A stretch of DNA of 64,000 nt from Confluentibacter lentus (GTDB lineage: Bacteria; Bacteroidota; Bacteroidia; Flavobacteriales; Flavobacteriaceae): the NCBI RefSeq assembly GCF_002806995.1, contig NZ_NIHE01000001.1:186001-250000 (forward strand), given 5' to 3'. The translations under genes and the position numbers were made by a program. Each line of letters opens with the position of its first letter. The stretch's first letter is position 1. This document shows positions 28,826-37,224 of the stretch, in pieces. The notes below the pieces were generated by a model that worked only from the letters and a program-made list of their open reading frames with translations, was not told the origin of the DNA and searched no databases.

Positions 28826-29251
28826 ATGAAACAATTAATTACCATTTTATTTATCGGATTAATCAGTTTATCCGTGAACGCTCAAGATAAAGTAGCGAAA
28901 ATCGAATTTAAAACCGATACCATCGACTATGGGACTATTGAAAAAGGCTCTAATGGTGTTCGCGTTTTCGAATTCACAAACACAGGTAATGCACCATTAA
29001 TTATTTCTAATGTAACATCTACTTGCGGTTGTACCGTTCCAAGTTGGACTAAAGTACCTGTAATGCCAAAAGAGACAGGAAAAATTGAAGTTAAATACGA
29101 TACTAATAGAGTAAATCCTATTAGAAAAACAATAACTGTCATCTCTAATGCTGATACTCCTACGGTAGCTTTAAAAATCAAAGGCGATGTAGTAGATGCT
29201 AAAGATAGTAGTGTTCTAGAGAAAAAAGATAAAAGCGTTGTACAACAATAA
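28826..29251 (+). CDS. DUF1573 domain exported protein
   Basis: A 141-residue protein with a signal peptide (about 1-19, ending VNAQ) and one DUF1573 Ig-like domain. The family hallmarks are IDYGTIEKGSNGVRVFEFTNTG (split here across about 33-54), the STCGCTVP motif near 67-74 and IEVKYD near 93. Such proteins are abundant in Bacteroidota and probably periplasmic or surface-attached, of unknown function. The gene has its own -7 box and a strong bidirectional terminator. Confidence 0.87.
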   Translation: MKQLITILFIGLISLSVNAQDKVAKIEFKTDTIDYGTIEKGSNGVRVFEFTNTGNAPLIISNVTSTCGCTVPSWTKVPVMPKETGKIEVKYDTNRVNPIRKTITVISNADTPTVALKIKGDVVDAKDSSVLEKKDKSVVQQ

Positions 29252-29272
29252 TCGCTTATTTTTATAAAACAG

Positions 29273-29300
29273 AAAAGCCTAAACATGTGTTTAGGCTTTT
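29273..29300. terminator. Bidirectional intrinsic terminator
   Basis: AAAAGCCTAAACA (29273-29285) and TGTTTAGGCTTTT (29288-29300) are perfectly complementary. It ends the DUF1573 gene on the plus strand and abuts the stop codon of the convergent aspartyl protease gene at 29301. Confidence 0.88.
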
Positions 29301-30641
29301 TCATTTAAATACATCTTCCAGACTGAATTCATACAATTTCTCTATCCCACTCCTATCTATTTTTAACTTAATACGTTTACCAATGTCACCGTAAAATAAA
29401 TGGGTTAAATCTTGTAGAGAATAATGATGACTTGGTTTACTATTAATACTCAAAATAACATCTCCAATCATTAATCCGGCACGTTCTGCTGGAGAACCTT
29501 TTCTAAGCTCCACAATGGAGTATGAAGGTTTTAATGATATTTTATAGGCATTATCAAATACGATTCTATTATCGTTTTCGCTAGCTGCTGTATTACCAAT
29601 TCTATTATCTTTTAAAGTACTGTTATCAATTTCTTTAACAAATCTCACACCATCATGTGCCAATTCGATACCGCTTCTATTGTAAGTGAATTTAGTATTG
29701 AAATTTACATTCTTTTTAAGTGTTATTTTATTATTATCATAATCCATAATAATATTAAAACGTTTCAAAATATTTCCAGAAACACTTCCATTCCGTTCTT
29801 TAAATTGTGTTGCTATAGAAATGGATTGAGCATTTGGAAAAGCCACATTAGCTTGTTTGAATTCAAAATGTTTTAATGAAAATGCTTCAATTTTTGATCG
29901 CTTTCCATAAACACTTCCGCTAAGGCCATGACCTAAAAAATCATCAAAATATTTACCAGTTGCGACAATTCCCAAAGAATCATTTTCAAACAACCACAGT
30001 GAATCGCTTCCACCTGAATCAATCAGAAGCTTTACAGGAATATTTTTATTGTTTATTGTTACATTGGCATTTAAATATGGTTTATAATTATTGAATTCCA
30101 AATTGAATGTTTCGCACTTTTTACACTTTTTGTATTTATATGTATTTGGTTCCGTTAATCTTAAATATTTTTTTGAATAATTTATTTCAACTACAAAGTC
30201 TTTAAAAATATCGTAACCAATAATACCATGGACAGGAACACCCAATTTTGGAGCAAAATTTAAGTTGGCATTAAATACAGCATATAAATCCTGTCGTAAT
30301 TTTATAGCATCACCCATTCTTAAAACGTTGTTACTTGATTTTAAGGTCTCAACAGAATCTCCACTACCCAAACCTTTTAAAAAAATAGTTTCGGTATCCT
30401 TTATTTTTAAAGTATCCGAAACATTTAAAAAATTAAAAATAATGGGTTTACTTACGCCTGTATCCAATAAGAAAGACAGTGTTACGCCATTAATTTCAAC
30501 TGGAACTACAATAACATTGTTTATTAAGCTAAATCTTATCTTATCGGATTTACGTTTATTTTGAACACTAAAATTATCTTGAGAATAGCTACCAATGGCA
30601 AAGCACAAAAAAGCTAGGATAATGCACGGTAATTTCTTCAT
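29301..30641 (-). CDS. Exported retropepsin-like aspartyl protease with PDZ domain
   Basis: A 446-residue protein with a signal peptide (1-20, GSYSQ). Two aspartyl protease half-sites are visible in one chain: FLLDTGVS near residue 58 and LLIDSGGSD near 207, so it may fold as a pseudo-dimer. A PDZ domain occupies about 365-440, with ELRKGSPAERAGLMIGDVILSING-like features (VILSINSKPS). A periplasmic role in proteolysis is likely, but the substrate is unknown. It converges with the DUF1573 gene. Confidence 0.85.
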   Translation of the reverse strand: MKKLPCIILAFLCFAIGSYSQDNFSVQNKRKSDKIRFSLINNVIVVPVEINGVTLSFLLDTGVSKPIIFNFLNVSDTLKIKDTETIFLKGLGSGDSVETLKSSNNVLRMGDAIKLRQDLYAVFNANLNFAPKLGVPVHGIIGYDIFKDFVVEINYSKKYLRLTEPNTYKYKKCKKCETFNLEFNNYKPYLNANVTINNKNIPVKLLIDSGGSDSLWLFENDSLGIVATGKYFDDFLGHGLSGSVYGKRSKIEAFSLKHFEFKQANVAFPNAQSISIATQFKERNGSVSGNILKRFNIIMDYDNNKITLKKNVNFNTKFTYNRSGIELAHDGVRFVKEIDNSTLKDNRIGNTAASENDNRIVFDNAYKISLKPSYSIVELRKGSPAERAGLMIGDVILSINSKPSHHYSLQDLTHLFYGDIGKRIKLKIDRSGIEKLYEFSLEDVFK

Positions 30642-30765
30642 AAAACAAGAATAAAGATTTTAATCTATCAATTTACAAATCTTTACTTTGCGTTGTTGAT
30701 TTAGAATTAATTTTTAAAAAAACTTTAAGATAATTTTCTCAACTTTGCACCCTAAAATTTTTTTA

Positions 30766-31956
30766 ATGCCAACTATATCCAAAAAAGGGGAGCTTATGCC
30801 CCAATCACCTATCCGAAAATTAGTACCTTATGCAGAACAAGCGGTAAAGGATGGGAAATCTATATACTATTTAAATATTGGGCAACCAGATATTAAAACT
30901 CCTGAAGTAGCCTTAAAAGCCGTAAGGGAAAACACAGTTGAAATTTTATCATACTCAAAATCTGAAGGTTCAGAAGTTTACAGACAAAAAATCGCCGCCT
31001 ATTACAAAAAGCATGATATACATGTATCCGAAAAAGACATTGTTGTAACAACAGGTGCCAGTGAAGCATTACTTTTTGTTTTTGGAAGTATCATGGATCC
31101 TGATGATGAAGTCATCATTTGCGAACCTTTTTACGCTAATTATATAGCGTTTTCAGTAGCTTCTGGTGTAAACGTGGTTCCTATTGTTTCTAAAATAGAA
31201 GATAATTTTGCATTGCCTTCCATTGAAGAATTTGAAAAGCTCATTTCATCAAAAACAAAGGCCATTTTAATTTGTAATCCGGGTAACCCAACAGGTTATT
31301 TATATTCAAAGGAAGAGATTCAAAAATTAACAGCACTTGTTAAAAAACATGATTTGTTTTTAATTGCAGATGAAGTGTATCGTGAGTTTGTTTACGATGG
31401 GAACGAACATTATTCCATCATGCATGAAGAAGGACTGGACGAACATGCCATAATGATTGATTCTGTTTCTAAACGTTACAGCATGTGTGGTGCTCGTGTT
31501 GGCTGCTTAGTATCTAAAAATAAAAGCGTTATACAAACCGTTATAAAATTTGCCCAGGCGCGTTTAAGTCCGCCAACATACGCACAAATCGCGAGTGAAG
31601 CGGCACTAGACACGCCACAAAGTTACTTTGATGATGTCATTGCCGAATATATTGAACGCAGAGACACGTTAATTGCAGAATTACAAAAAATAGAAGGCAT
31701 TAAAGTAACCAAACCTAAAGGAGCTTTTTATTGTGTCGCAGAATTACCAATAAAAAACTCCGACCATTTCGCACAATGGCTTTTAGAGCATTTCGATGTT
31801 AATGGCGAAACCGTTATGGTCGCTCCTGCAGGCGGTTTTTATTCCACGCCTGGTCTTGGCTTAAACCAAATAAGAATTGCGTACGTATTGAACAAAGAAA
31901 GCTTGATTAAAGCTGTAAATATTATAAAAGAGGCCTTAAAAGTATATAAAGACTAG
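30766..31956 (+). CDS. PLP-dependent aminotransferase (fold type I, aspartate aminotransferase-like)
   Basis: A 396-residue class I/II aminotransferase. The PLP lysine is Lys236 in DSVSKRYSM; upstream are the GQPDI, CNPGNPTG and ADEVYREFVY segments, and the C-terminal arginine lies in NQIRIAY. A TTG 21 bp upstream is in frame but falls in the promoter region, so the ATG at 30766 is preferred. Substrate probably aspartate, or an aromatic or branched amino acid; it cannot be fixed by eye. The stop overlaps the GTG start of murB (TAGTG). Confidence 0.87.
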   Translation: MPTISKKGELMPQSPIRKLVPYAEQAVKDGKSIYYLNIGQPDIKTPEVALKAVRENTVEILSYSKSEGSEVYRQKIAAYYKKHDIHVSEKDIVVTTGASEALLFVFGSIMDPDDEVIICEPFYANYIAFSVASGVNVVPIVSKIEDNFALPSIEEFEKLISSKTKAILICNPGNPTGYLYSKEEIQKLTALVKKHDLFLIADEVYREFVYDGNEHYSIMHEEGLDEHAIMIDSVSKRYSMCGARVGCLVSKNKSVIQTVIKFAQARLSPPTYAQIASEAALDTPQSYFDDVIAEYIERRDTLIAELQKIEGIKVTKPKGAFYCVAELPIKNSDHFAQWLLEHFDVNGETVMVAPAGGFYSTPGLGLNQIRIAYVLNKESLIKAVNIIKEALKVYKD

Positions 31957-32969
31957 TGCAAATAACCCATAACATATCTTTAAAACCTCATAACACATTT
32001 GGTATTGATGCCAAAGCAAAACATTTTGTTTCGGTAACAACCATTGATGAGTTAAAAAAGGTTTTAGAACTTACCGAATATCCTGAGAAATTAATTTTGG
32101 GCGGCGGGAGCAATATGTTACTTACTAAAGATCAAGATTTACTTGTTGTTCACATCAATATAAAAGGTATTTCTGTAGTTTCGGAAGATAATGATACTGT
32201 TTTAGTTAAGGCAAATGCAGGCGAAAATTGGCATGAATTTGTTTTGTGGTGTATAAACAAAGACTTTGGTGGTATTGAAAACCTGTCATTAATTCCAGGA
32301 AATGTTGGCTCGGCTCCTATTCAAAATATTGGAGCTTATGGCGTAGAATTAAAAGACACTTTTTTTTCGTGTGAAGCCATGTCATTAGAGACCAAAAAGA
32401 TTGAAACGTTTACAAAAGAAGATTGTCATTTTGATTATAGAAATTCTATTTTCAAACAACAGGCAAAAGGCAAATACATTATCACCAGTGTTACTTTTAA
32501 ACTCAGTAAACATAATCACCAACTTCACATTAATTATGGGACTATTTTATCTCAATTGGAAGCGATGAACATTAGCAACCCTACCATACAAGATATTTCA
32601 AAAGCTGTTATTGATATAAGAAGACAAAAACTGCCCAATCCTAAAGAGATTGGCAACAGTGGTAGTTTTTTTAAAAACCCAGTTATAACAAAATCACATT
32701 ATCAAGCGTTATTAGAGAATTTTAATGATATGCCAAGTTATGCGGTTTCTGATGATGAAGTTAAAGTACCAGCAGGTTGGCTTATTGAAAAAGCAGGTTT
32801 TAAAGGAAAACGTTTTGGTGATTATGGCGTTCACAAACACCAAGCTTTAGTGTTGGTTAACTATGGAAATGCTAAAGGAGAAGATATTTTAAAACTAGCC
32901 GAATTAATTCAAAAAACCATTAAAAGACTTTTTGATATTTCAATTGAAGCTGAAGTAAATATTTTATAA
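31956..32969 (+). CDS. murB: UDP-N-acetylenolpyruvoylglucosamine reductase
   Basis: FAD enzyme that reduces UDP-GlcNAc-enolpyruvate to UDP-MurNAc in peptidoglycan synthesis. The protein has 337 residues, the type I form. NTFGIDAKA is at about 12-20, the FAD loop LGGGSNMLL at about 48-56, and GNSGSFFKNP with the catalytic serine at about 231-240. Translation starts with GTG one base into the stop of the preceding aminotransferase gene, so the two are coupled. Confidence 0.95.
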   Translation: MQITHNISLKPHNTFGIDAKAKHFVSVTTIDELKKVLELTEYPEKLILGGGSNMLLTKDQDLLVVHINIKGISVVSEDNDTVLVKANAGENWHEFVLWCINKDFGGIENLSLIPGNVGSAPIQNIGAYGVELKDTFFSCEAMSLETKKIETFTKEDCHFDYRNSIFKQQAKGKYIITSVTFKLSKHNHQLHINYGTILSQLEAMNISNPTIQDISKAVIDIRRQKLPNPKEIGNSGSFFKNPVITKSHYQALLENFNDMPSYAVSDDEVKVPAGWLIEKAGFKGKRFGDYGVHKHQALVLVNYGNAKGEDILKLAELIQKTIKRLFDISIEAEVNIL

Positions 32970-33034
32970 TTCAAAAAAAAAATTAAATTTACCTAATTTG
33001 CATCATTTTGAATTATCCATAAAACACATTTATT

Positions 33035-33565
33035 TTGATATCAACCATTGAAAAAGAAATAGTTAGTTTATTAGAACGTGGGGACAAAAAAGCCATTCAT
33101 TTGTTGTATGAAAACTACGCAGACGCTTTGTATGGTGTTATTAAAAAAATAATAGCAGACGACGATACAGCCCAAGATGTACTTCAGGAAAGCTTTGTGA
33201 AAATATGGAGATACTCTAAAAAATATGATGCTACAAAAGCCAAATTATTTACATGGCTTTATAGAATTGCATACAATACTGCTATAGATAAAGTAAGATC
33301 GTTAAAAACCAAAATCGATAACGAAATCCAAATTGAAACTTCATCCGTATATAAAATAACATCAAACGAGTTAAACCAAGATGTTTTGGATATAAAAAAA
33401 CATTTAGACACGCTTGATGAAAAATATCAAATTGTTCTTCATGCACTCTTTTTTGAGGGTATGACGCAACAAGAAGCCAGCGAAGAACTAGACATTCCTC
33501 TTGGCACTATAAAATCGAGATTAAAAATCGGGTTGCGTGAATTGAAAAAAATTTACGCCCCTTAA
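33035..33565 (+). CDS. ECF-type RNA polymerase sigma factor
   Basis: A 176-residue sigma-70 family protein with region 2 (about 20-90, DTAQDVLQESFVKIWRYSKKYD and a following FTWLYRIAYNTAIDKVR) and region 4 (about 120-172, GMTQQEASEELDIPLGTIKSRL). The start is TTG at 33035; no ATG or GTG fits. It is followed 12 bp later by an RskA-like anti-sigma gene, so it is probably held inactive at the membrane. Its regulon is unknown. Confidence 0.9.
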   Translation: MISTIEKEIVSLLERGDKKAIHLLYENYADALYGVIKKIIADDDTAQDVLQESFVKIWRYSKKYDATKAKLFTWLYRIAYNTAIDKVRSLKTKIDNEIQIETSSVYKITSNELNQDVLDIKKHLDTLDEKYQIVLHALFFEGMTQQEASEELDIPLGTIKSRLKIGLRELKKIYAP

Positions 33566-33577
33566 CTTAAAAATGTC

Positions 33578-34366
33578 ATGAATGCAAAAATAACTACTTT
33601 TTTAAATTCTGGCCTATTAGATAAATATCTTCTGGGAGACACTACTTCTGCCGAAACCCAAATGGTAGAAACCTATCTTTCAAAATATCCTGAAGTCCAG
33701 AATGCCTACAATACATTACAATTTAACCTAGAAGTGGTTGCAAAAAGTAATGCTGTTGAAGCCCCTACACATATCTTAGATAATATCCTAGATGAAATTG
33801 ATGAAGCACCTGTTGTTAATTTAAACACTTACAAAAAGTATAAGACTTGGCACAAGCTTGGTATTGCTGCAAGTATTGCCGCTTTAGTCTTTGCTACATG
33901 GTCTTATTCGCTTTATAATCAGAAGCAAGAGCTATCTGAGGAGAATCAGGTAGTTGTGGATGAAATTTTTGATTTAAGAAGTGATATAGAAATGAATAAT
34001 AAAAAATTGGATGAAATCATGCGCCAATTTAAACAACTTAACGACCCTGAGACTTATAAGTATATTATTGAAGGAAATAGCCGTGCCAAAAACTTAAAAA
34101 CCGTAGCATATATTAATGCTAAAGATAAAACGTCTATGATTGATGTAGTGTCACTTCCTAAATTACCAGAAGAACAATGCTATCAAATATGGGCTGAACT
34201 ACAAGGAAAAATGGTAAGCTTAGGTATTTTAAGTGAAACAGATAGACAGCTTAAAACCATCCCTTACACTGAAAACGCCGATGGCTTAAACATCACTATC
34301 GAACCTAAAGGAGGTAATACCGTTGCTTCTTTACAAAACTCGGTAGCAGAGATCACATTACAATAG
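33578..34366 (+). CDS. Anti-sigma factor, RskA-like
   Basis: A 262-residue membrane protein with an N-terminal sigma-binding helical region (1-80, LLDKYLLGDTTSAETQMVE), one transmembrane helix (about 94-113), a coiled segment (115-155) and an extracytoplasmic RskA C-terminal domain (about 165-260, CYQIWAELQGKMVSLGIL and then ITIEPKGGN). It is cotranscribed with the sigma factor gene just upstream and should sequester it. Release would be by proteolysis or oxidation in related systems; that is inference. Confidence 0.87.
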   Translation: MNAKITTFLNSGLLDKYLLGDTTSAETQMVETYLSKYPEVQNAYNTLQFNLEVVAKSNAVEAPTHILDNILDEIDEAPVVNLNTYKKYKTWHKLGIAASIAALVFATWSYSLYNQKQELSEENQVVVDEIFDLRSDIEMNNKKLDEIMRQFKQLNDPETYKYIIEGNSRAKNLKTVAYINAKDKTSMIDVVSLPKLPEEQCYQIWAELQGKMVSLGILSETDRQLKTIPYTENADGLNITIEPKGGNTVASLQNSVAEITLQ

Positions 34367-34387
34367 ATTAATAAGCAAAACCCTCAC

Positions 34388-34425
34388 AAAAAAGCCTCAT
34401 TTATTTAAATAAATGAGGCTTTTTT
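34388..34425. terminator. Bidirectional terminator, perfect 38-bp palindrome
   Basis: AAAAAAGCCTCATTTATTT (34388-34406) is followed by its exact reverse complement (34407-34425). It separates the sigma/anti-sigma pair from the convergent aqpZ. Confidence 0.9.
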
Positions 34426-34445
34426 ATTGCTGAAATTATTTTTAC

Positions 34446-35132
34446 TTATTCTTTATCAAACAAAGCCTTGTGTATAAAGCCTGCCACAACAGCACCTGCA
34501 ACAGGCGCTAACCAAAACAGCCAAAGTTGCCCAGTAAAATCTCCGGCTGCAAATAATGCCTGACTTGTAGAACGTGCCGGATTAACCGATGTATTGGTTA
34601 TTGGAATACTAATTAAATGAATCAATGTTAAGGATAAACCAATAGCAATAGGCGCAAAACCTTTGGGAGCTCTTTCGTTGGTACTTCCTAAAATAACCAA
34701 TAAGAAAAAAGCCGTTAATACAAACTCAACAATTAGTGCAGAAACCATAGAATAACCATCTGGAGATAAATCGCCATAACCATTGGCTGCAAAACCTCCT
34801 ACATCAACAAAATCTGACTTACCAGACAAAATTAAATATAAACACCTAGCAGCAGCAATGGCACCAATTAATTGGGCTATGATGTAGCTTAATAAATATT
34901 TAGCAAGAAATTTACCACCTGCCCACAAGCCAAGGGAAACTGCGGGATTAAAGTGTCCGCCTGAAATATGTCCAACAGCATAAGCCATTGTTAATACGGT
35001 TAGACCAAAAGCAAGTGCAACGCCTGCGAAACCAATACCCAAATCTGGAAAACCAGCAGCAAAAATAGCACTTCCACAGCCTCCAAAAACAAGCTAAAAT
35101 GTTCCGAAAAATTCGGTAAATAATTTTTTCAT
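34446..35132 (-). pseudogene. aqpZ: Aquaporin Z interrupted by an amber codon at residue 13
   Basis: Read from the ATG at 35132, the frame encodes MKKLFTEFFGTF, then TAG at 35096-35094, then [22 protein letters not shown] and the rest of a normal aquaporin, 228 codons in all, the usual AqpZ length. The interrupted residue is Trp in the [13 protein letters not shown] segment of E. coli AqpZ, so one TGG-to-TAG change explains it. Both NPA boxes (HFNPAVS, SVNPARS) and the rest of the frame are intact. A TTG at 35042 could restart, but that product would lack helix 1. Could also be a sequencing error or a suppressed stop. Confidence 0.85.
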
Positions 35133-35251
35133 AATTAATAATAGTTAGTGGCTATAATAATAAATGTACGAATTATTATGTATTGTGCGTCAAAAAATAA
35201 CCTCGCATCAATCATATTTCAAACACTTTATCGATTTATTATTAAAAGCAT

Positions 35252-35259
35252 TATCTTTG
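35252..35259 (+). promoter_or_regulatory. -7 box for the small Cys-rich membrane protein gene
   Basis: TATCTTTG matches TAnnTTTG and lies 103 bp before the ATG at 35363, implying a leader of roughly 100 nt that contains the hairpin at 35281-35325. Confidence 0.5.
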
Positions 35260-35280
35260 CAAAAATTTATCTAATGAAAC

Positions 35281-35325
35281 ATCCGTTGCAAAAAATTCAA
35301 TCATATAAAAAATGATGAAACGGAT
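35281..35325 (+). other. Leader hairpin upstream of 35363
   Basis: ATCCGTT (35281-35287) pairs with AACGGAT (35319-35325), and ATCAT (35300-35304) with ATGAT (35312-35316) inside it. A 13-codon frame (MKHPLQKIQSYKK) at 35274-35315 overlaps the fold. No terminator-like T run follows. Function unknown. Confidence 0.4.
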
Positions 35326-35362
35326 ATTACATGTGACCGTTAAAAAACAATAAATTAAACAC

Positions 35363-35569
35363 ATGAAACTTCTTTTAATAACATTCCTATTGTTAGGATT
35401 GGGAATAGCAGGTATAGCAATAAAAATTTGGGCTAAGAAAGATGGAAAATTTTCTGGTACTTGCGCAAGTCAAAATCCCATGCTAAATAAAAATGGTGAA
35501 GCTTGTGGATTTTGCGGGAAGACACCTGACCAATTTAGCGATTGCAACGAACCTCAACATTCCAAATAA
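35363..35569 (+). CDS. Small membrane protein with four cysteines (NqrM-like outline)
   Basis: A 68-residue protein with one N-terminal transmembrane helix (about 3-23) and a short polar tail containing Cys34, Cys48, Cys51 and Cys60 in the order GTCASQNP, GEACGFCGK, FSDCNEP. The layout, one helix followed by S/T-C and C-x-x-C-G, resembles NqrM, the small iron-delivery factor of Na+-NQR, but no nqr genes are here. It lies 3 bp before the glycosyltransferase gene and is probably cotranscribed with it. I cannot assign a function. Confidence 0.6.
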   Translation: MKLLLITFLLLGLGIAGIAIKIWAKKDGKFSGTCASQNPMLNKNGEACGFCGKTPDQFSDCNEPQHSK

Positions 35570-35572
35570 TTT

Positions 35573-36685
35573 ATGGTTTTTCTTGATGTTGTATTCTACG
35601 CATTTACTGTAGTAGTTTTTATTCAAGTCATATTTTACATATTCTTTTTTGGAAAATTTGCTTTTCTTAAATCCATCAAGAAAAGACACAAAAACATTGA
35701 AATTTCAGTTATTGTTTGTGCAAAAAACGAAGCTGAAAATTTAAGGCATTTTTTACCTTCAATTATTTCACAAGACTATCAAAATTTTGAAATTGTCCTC
35801 ATCAATGATGCTTCGCATGACGATACGCTTGAAGTTATGGAAGCGTTTTCAGAAAGACATTCCAATATAAAAATTGTTAATGTTAAAAACACCGAAGCCT
35901 TTTGGGGCAACAAAAAATACGCCTTAACTTTAGGAATAAAAGCGTCTAAATACAATCATCTTTTATTTACCGATGCAGATTGCAAACCCGTTTCTAAATA
36001 TTGGATTAAGGAAATGAGTTCTCATTTTAGCACTGAAAAAAGCATCGTTCTAGGCTATGGTGCTTACTCTAAAATCAAAAAATCCTTATTAAATAAACTC
36101 ATTCGTTTTGAAACCTTAACTACGGCTATCCATTATTTTTCTTTTGCAAATCAAGGGCTACCTTACATGGGCGTTGGAAGAAATTTGGCTTATACAAAAG
36201 ATGAATTTTTTAAAGCCAACGGTTTTATTTCACATATTAAAGTGCGTTCTGGGGATGACGATTTATTTATCAATCAAATAGCATCAAAAACCAATACAGC
36301 CATTTGTTTTTCAAATGAAAGTTTTACAGAATCGGTCCCAGAAACTATATTCAAAGATTGGTTCAATCAAAAAAGGCGACATATTTCAACAGCAAAACAT
36401 TATAAATTAAAGCATAAAATTCTTTTAGCAACTATATATATTACTAGCTTATTATTTTGGCTTTTAGCATTTCTACTTTTAGTTACTTTACACTATTGGC
36501 CTATTGTTGTGACGTTCTTTTTTATAAAACTTATATTTCAATATGTGATTATTGGAACTTCAGCAAAAAAACTAAATGAAAAAGATCTGCTATTTCTGAT
36601 TCCGTTTTTAGAAATTTTTCTAATTATTTTCCAATTCGCTATCTTTATAAATAATCTTGTTTCAAAACCAAACCATTGGAAATAG
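35573..36685 (+). CDS. Family 2 glycosyltransferase, membrane-bound
   Basis: A 370-residue glycosyltransferase with a GT-A domain. One helix at about 4-24 anchors the N-terminus; ISVIVCAKNEAENLRHFL starts the catalytic domain at about 43, the first aspartates lie in LINDASHDDT, the DxD-type motif in FTDADCKP (about 136-143), and a QxxRR-like FNQKRRH element at about 265. Two or three helices follow (about 285-360). A processive or lipid-linked sugar transfer at the membrane is likely. Its 3' end overlaps the next sigma factor gene by 10 bp. Confidence 0.85.
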   Translation: MVFLDVVFYAFTVVVFIQVIFYIFFFGKFAFLKSIKKRHKNIEISVIVCAKNEAENLRHFLPSIISQDYQNFEIVLINDASHDDTLEVMEAFSERHSNIKIVNVKNTEAFWGNKKYALTLGIKASKYNHLLFTDADCKPVSKYWIKEMSSHFSTEKSIVLGYGAYSKIKKSLLNKLIRFETLTTAIHYFSFANQGLPYMGVGRNLAYTKDEFFKANGFISHIKVRSGDDDLFINQIASKTNTAICFSNESFTESVPETIFKDWFNQKRRHISTAKHYKLKHKILLATIYITSLLFWLLAFLLLVTLHYWPIVVTFFFIKLIFQYVIIGTSAKKLNEKDLLFLIPFLEIFLIIFQFAIFINNLVSKPNHWK

Positions 36686-37224
36686 AAGAAGCCATTAGTC
36701 GCGCTAAAAAAAACGACCAGAAAGCATTTAATTTTCTGCTAGATACTTTTTGGGATGATGTTTATGGGTTTCAGTTAAAACGTATTGAAAACGAAAATGA
36801 TGCCGAAGATATTACCATTCAAACATTTTCTAGGGCTTTTGATAAAATTAACACGTTTGACGATTCATACAAGTTTAAAACGTGGCTGATAACCATTTCA
36901 AAACATATTCATATTGATTTACTTCGGAAGGAAAAAAACTCCATTTCGCAAGTTATTTCCAATGATGATAAATCGGTTTATCAAATTTTAGATGAATCGC
37001 CTTCACCCGAAGACGAACTGATTACGGAGCAGCATTTAGCAAAATTACTTCGCGATATTAAAAAGCTAAAGCCTCATTATCAAGAAATTATTAATTTGCG
37101 TTATTTTCAGGAATTAAGCTATAAAGAAATTTCAAAAGAGCTTAAGGAACCCATAAATAATGTGAAAGTAAAACTCTTAAGAGCTAAAAAATTGTTGGCA
37201 GATATTATTCAGGATAATCAATGA
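36676..37224 (+). CDS. Sigma-70 family RNA polymerase sigma factor (ECF-like)
   Basis: A 182-residue protein with sigma region 2 (about 15-85, DAEDITIQTFSRAFDKINTF and FKTWLITISKHIHIDLLRK) and region 4 (about 120-175, SYKEISKELKEPINNVKVKLLRAKK). The start is TTG at 36676 inside the end of the glycosyltransferase gene, and its stop overlaps the start of the Nramp gene (ATGA), so three genes are tightly coupled. No anti-sigma gene follows, unlike the other sigma factor in this window. Confidence 0.85.
   Translation: MEIEEAISRAKKNDQKAFNFLLDTFWDDVYGFQLKRIENENDAEDITIQTFSRAFDKINTFDDSYKFKTWLITISKHIHIDLLRKEKNSISQVISNDDKSVYQILDESPSPEDELITEQHLAKLLRDIKKLKPHYQEIINLRYFQELSYKEISKELKEPINNVKVKLLRAKKLLADIIQDNQ

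Noticed and set aside
30745-30765. Earlier TTG start of the aminotransferase
   Set aside because: The codons fall in the promoter region (CAACTTTG, one mismatch to the box) and the ATG at 30766 is well placed.
34446-35042. A shorter, intact aquaporin of 198 residues
   Set aside because: It would begin with a TTG in the middle of conserved sequence and lack helix 1; the full-length frame with one amber codon explains the region better.
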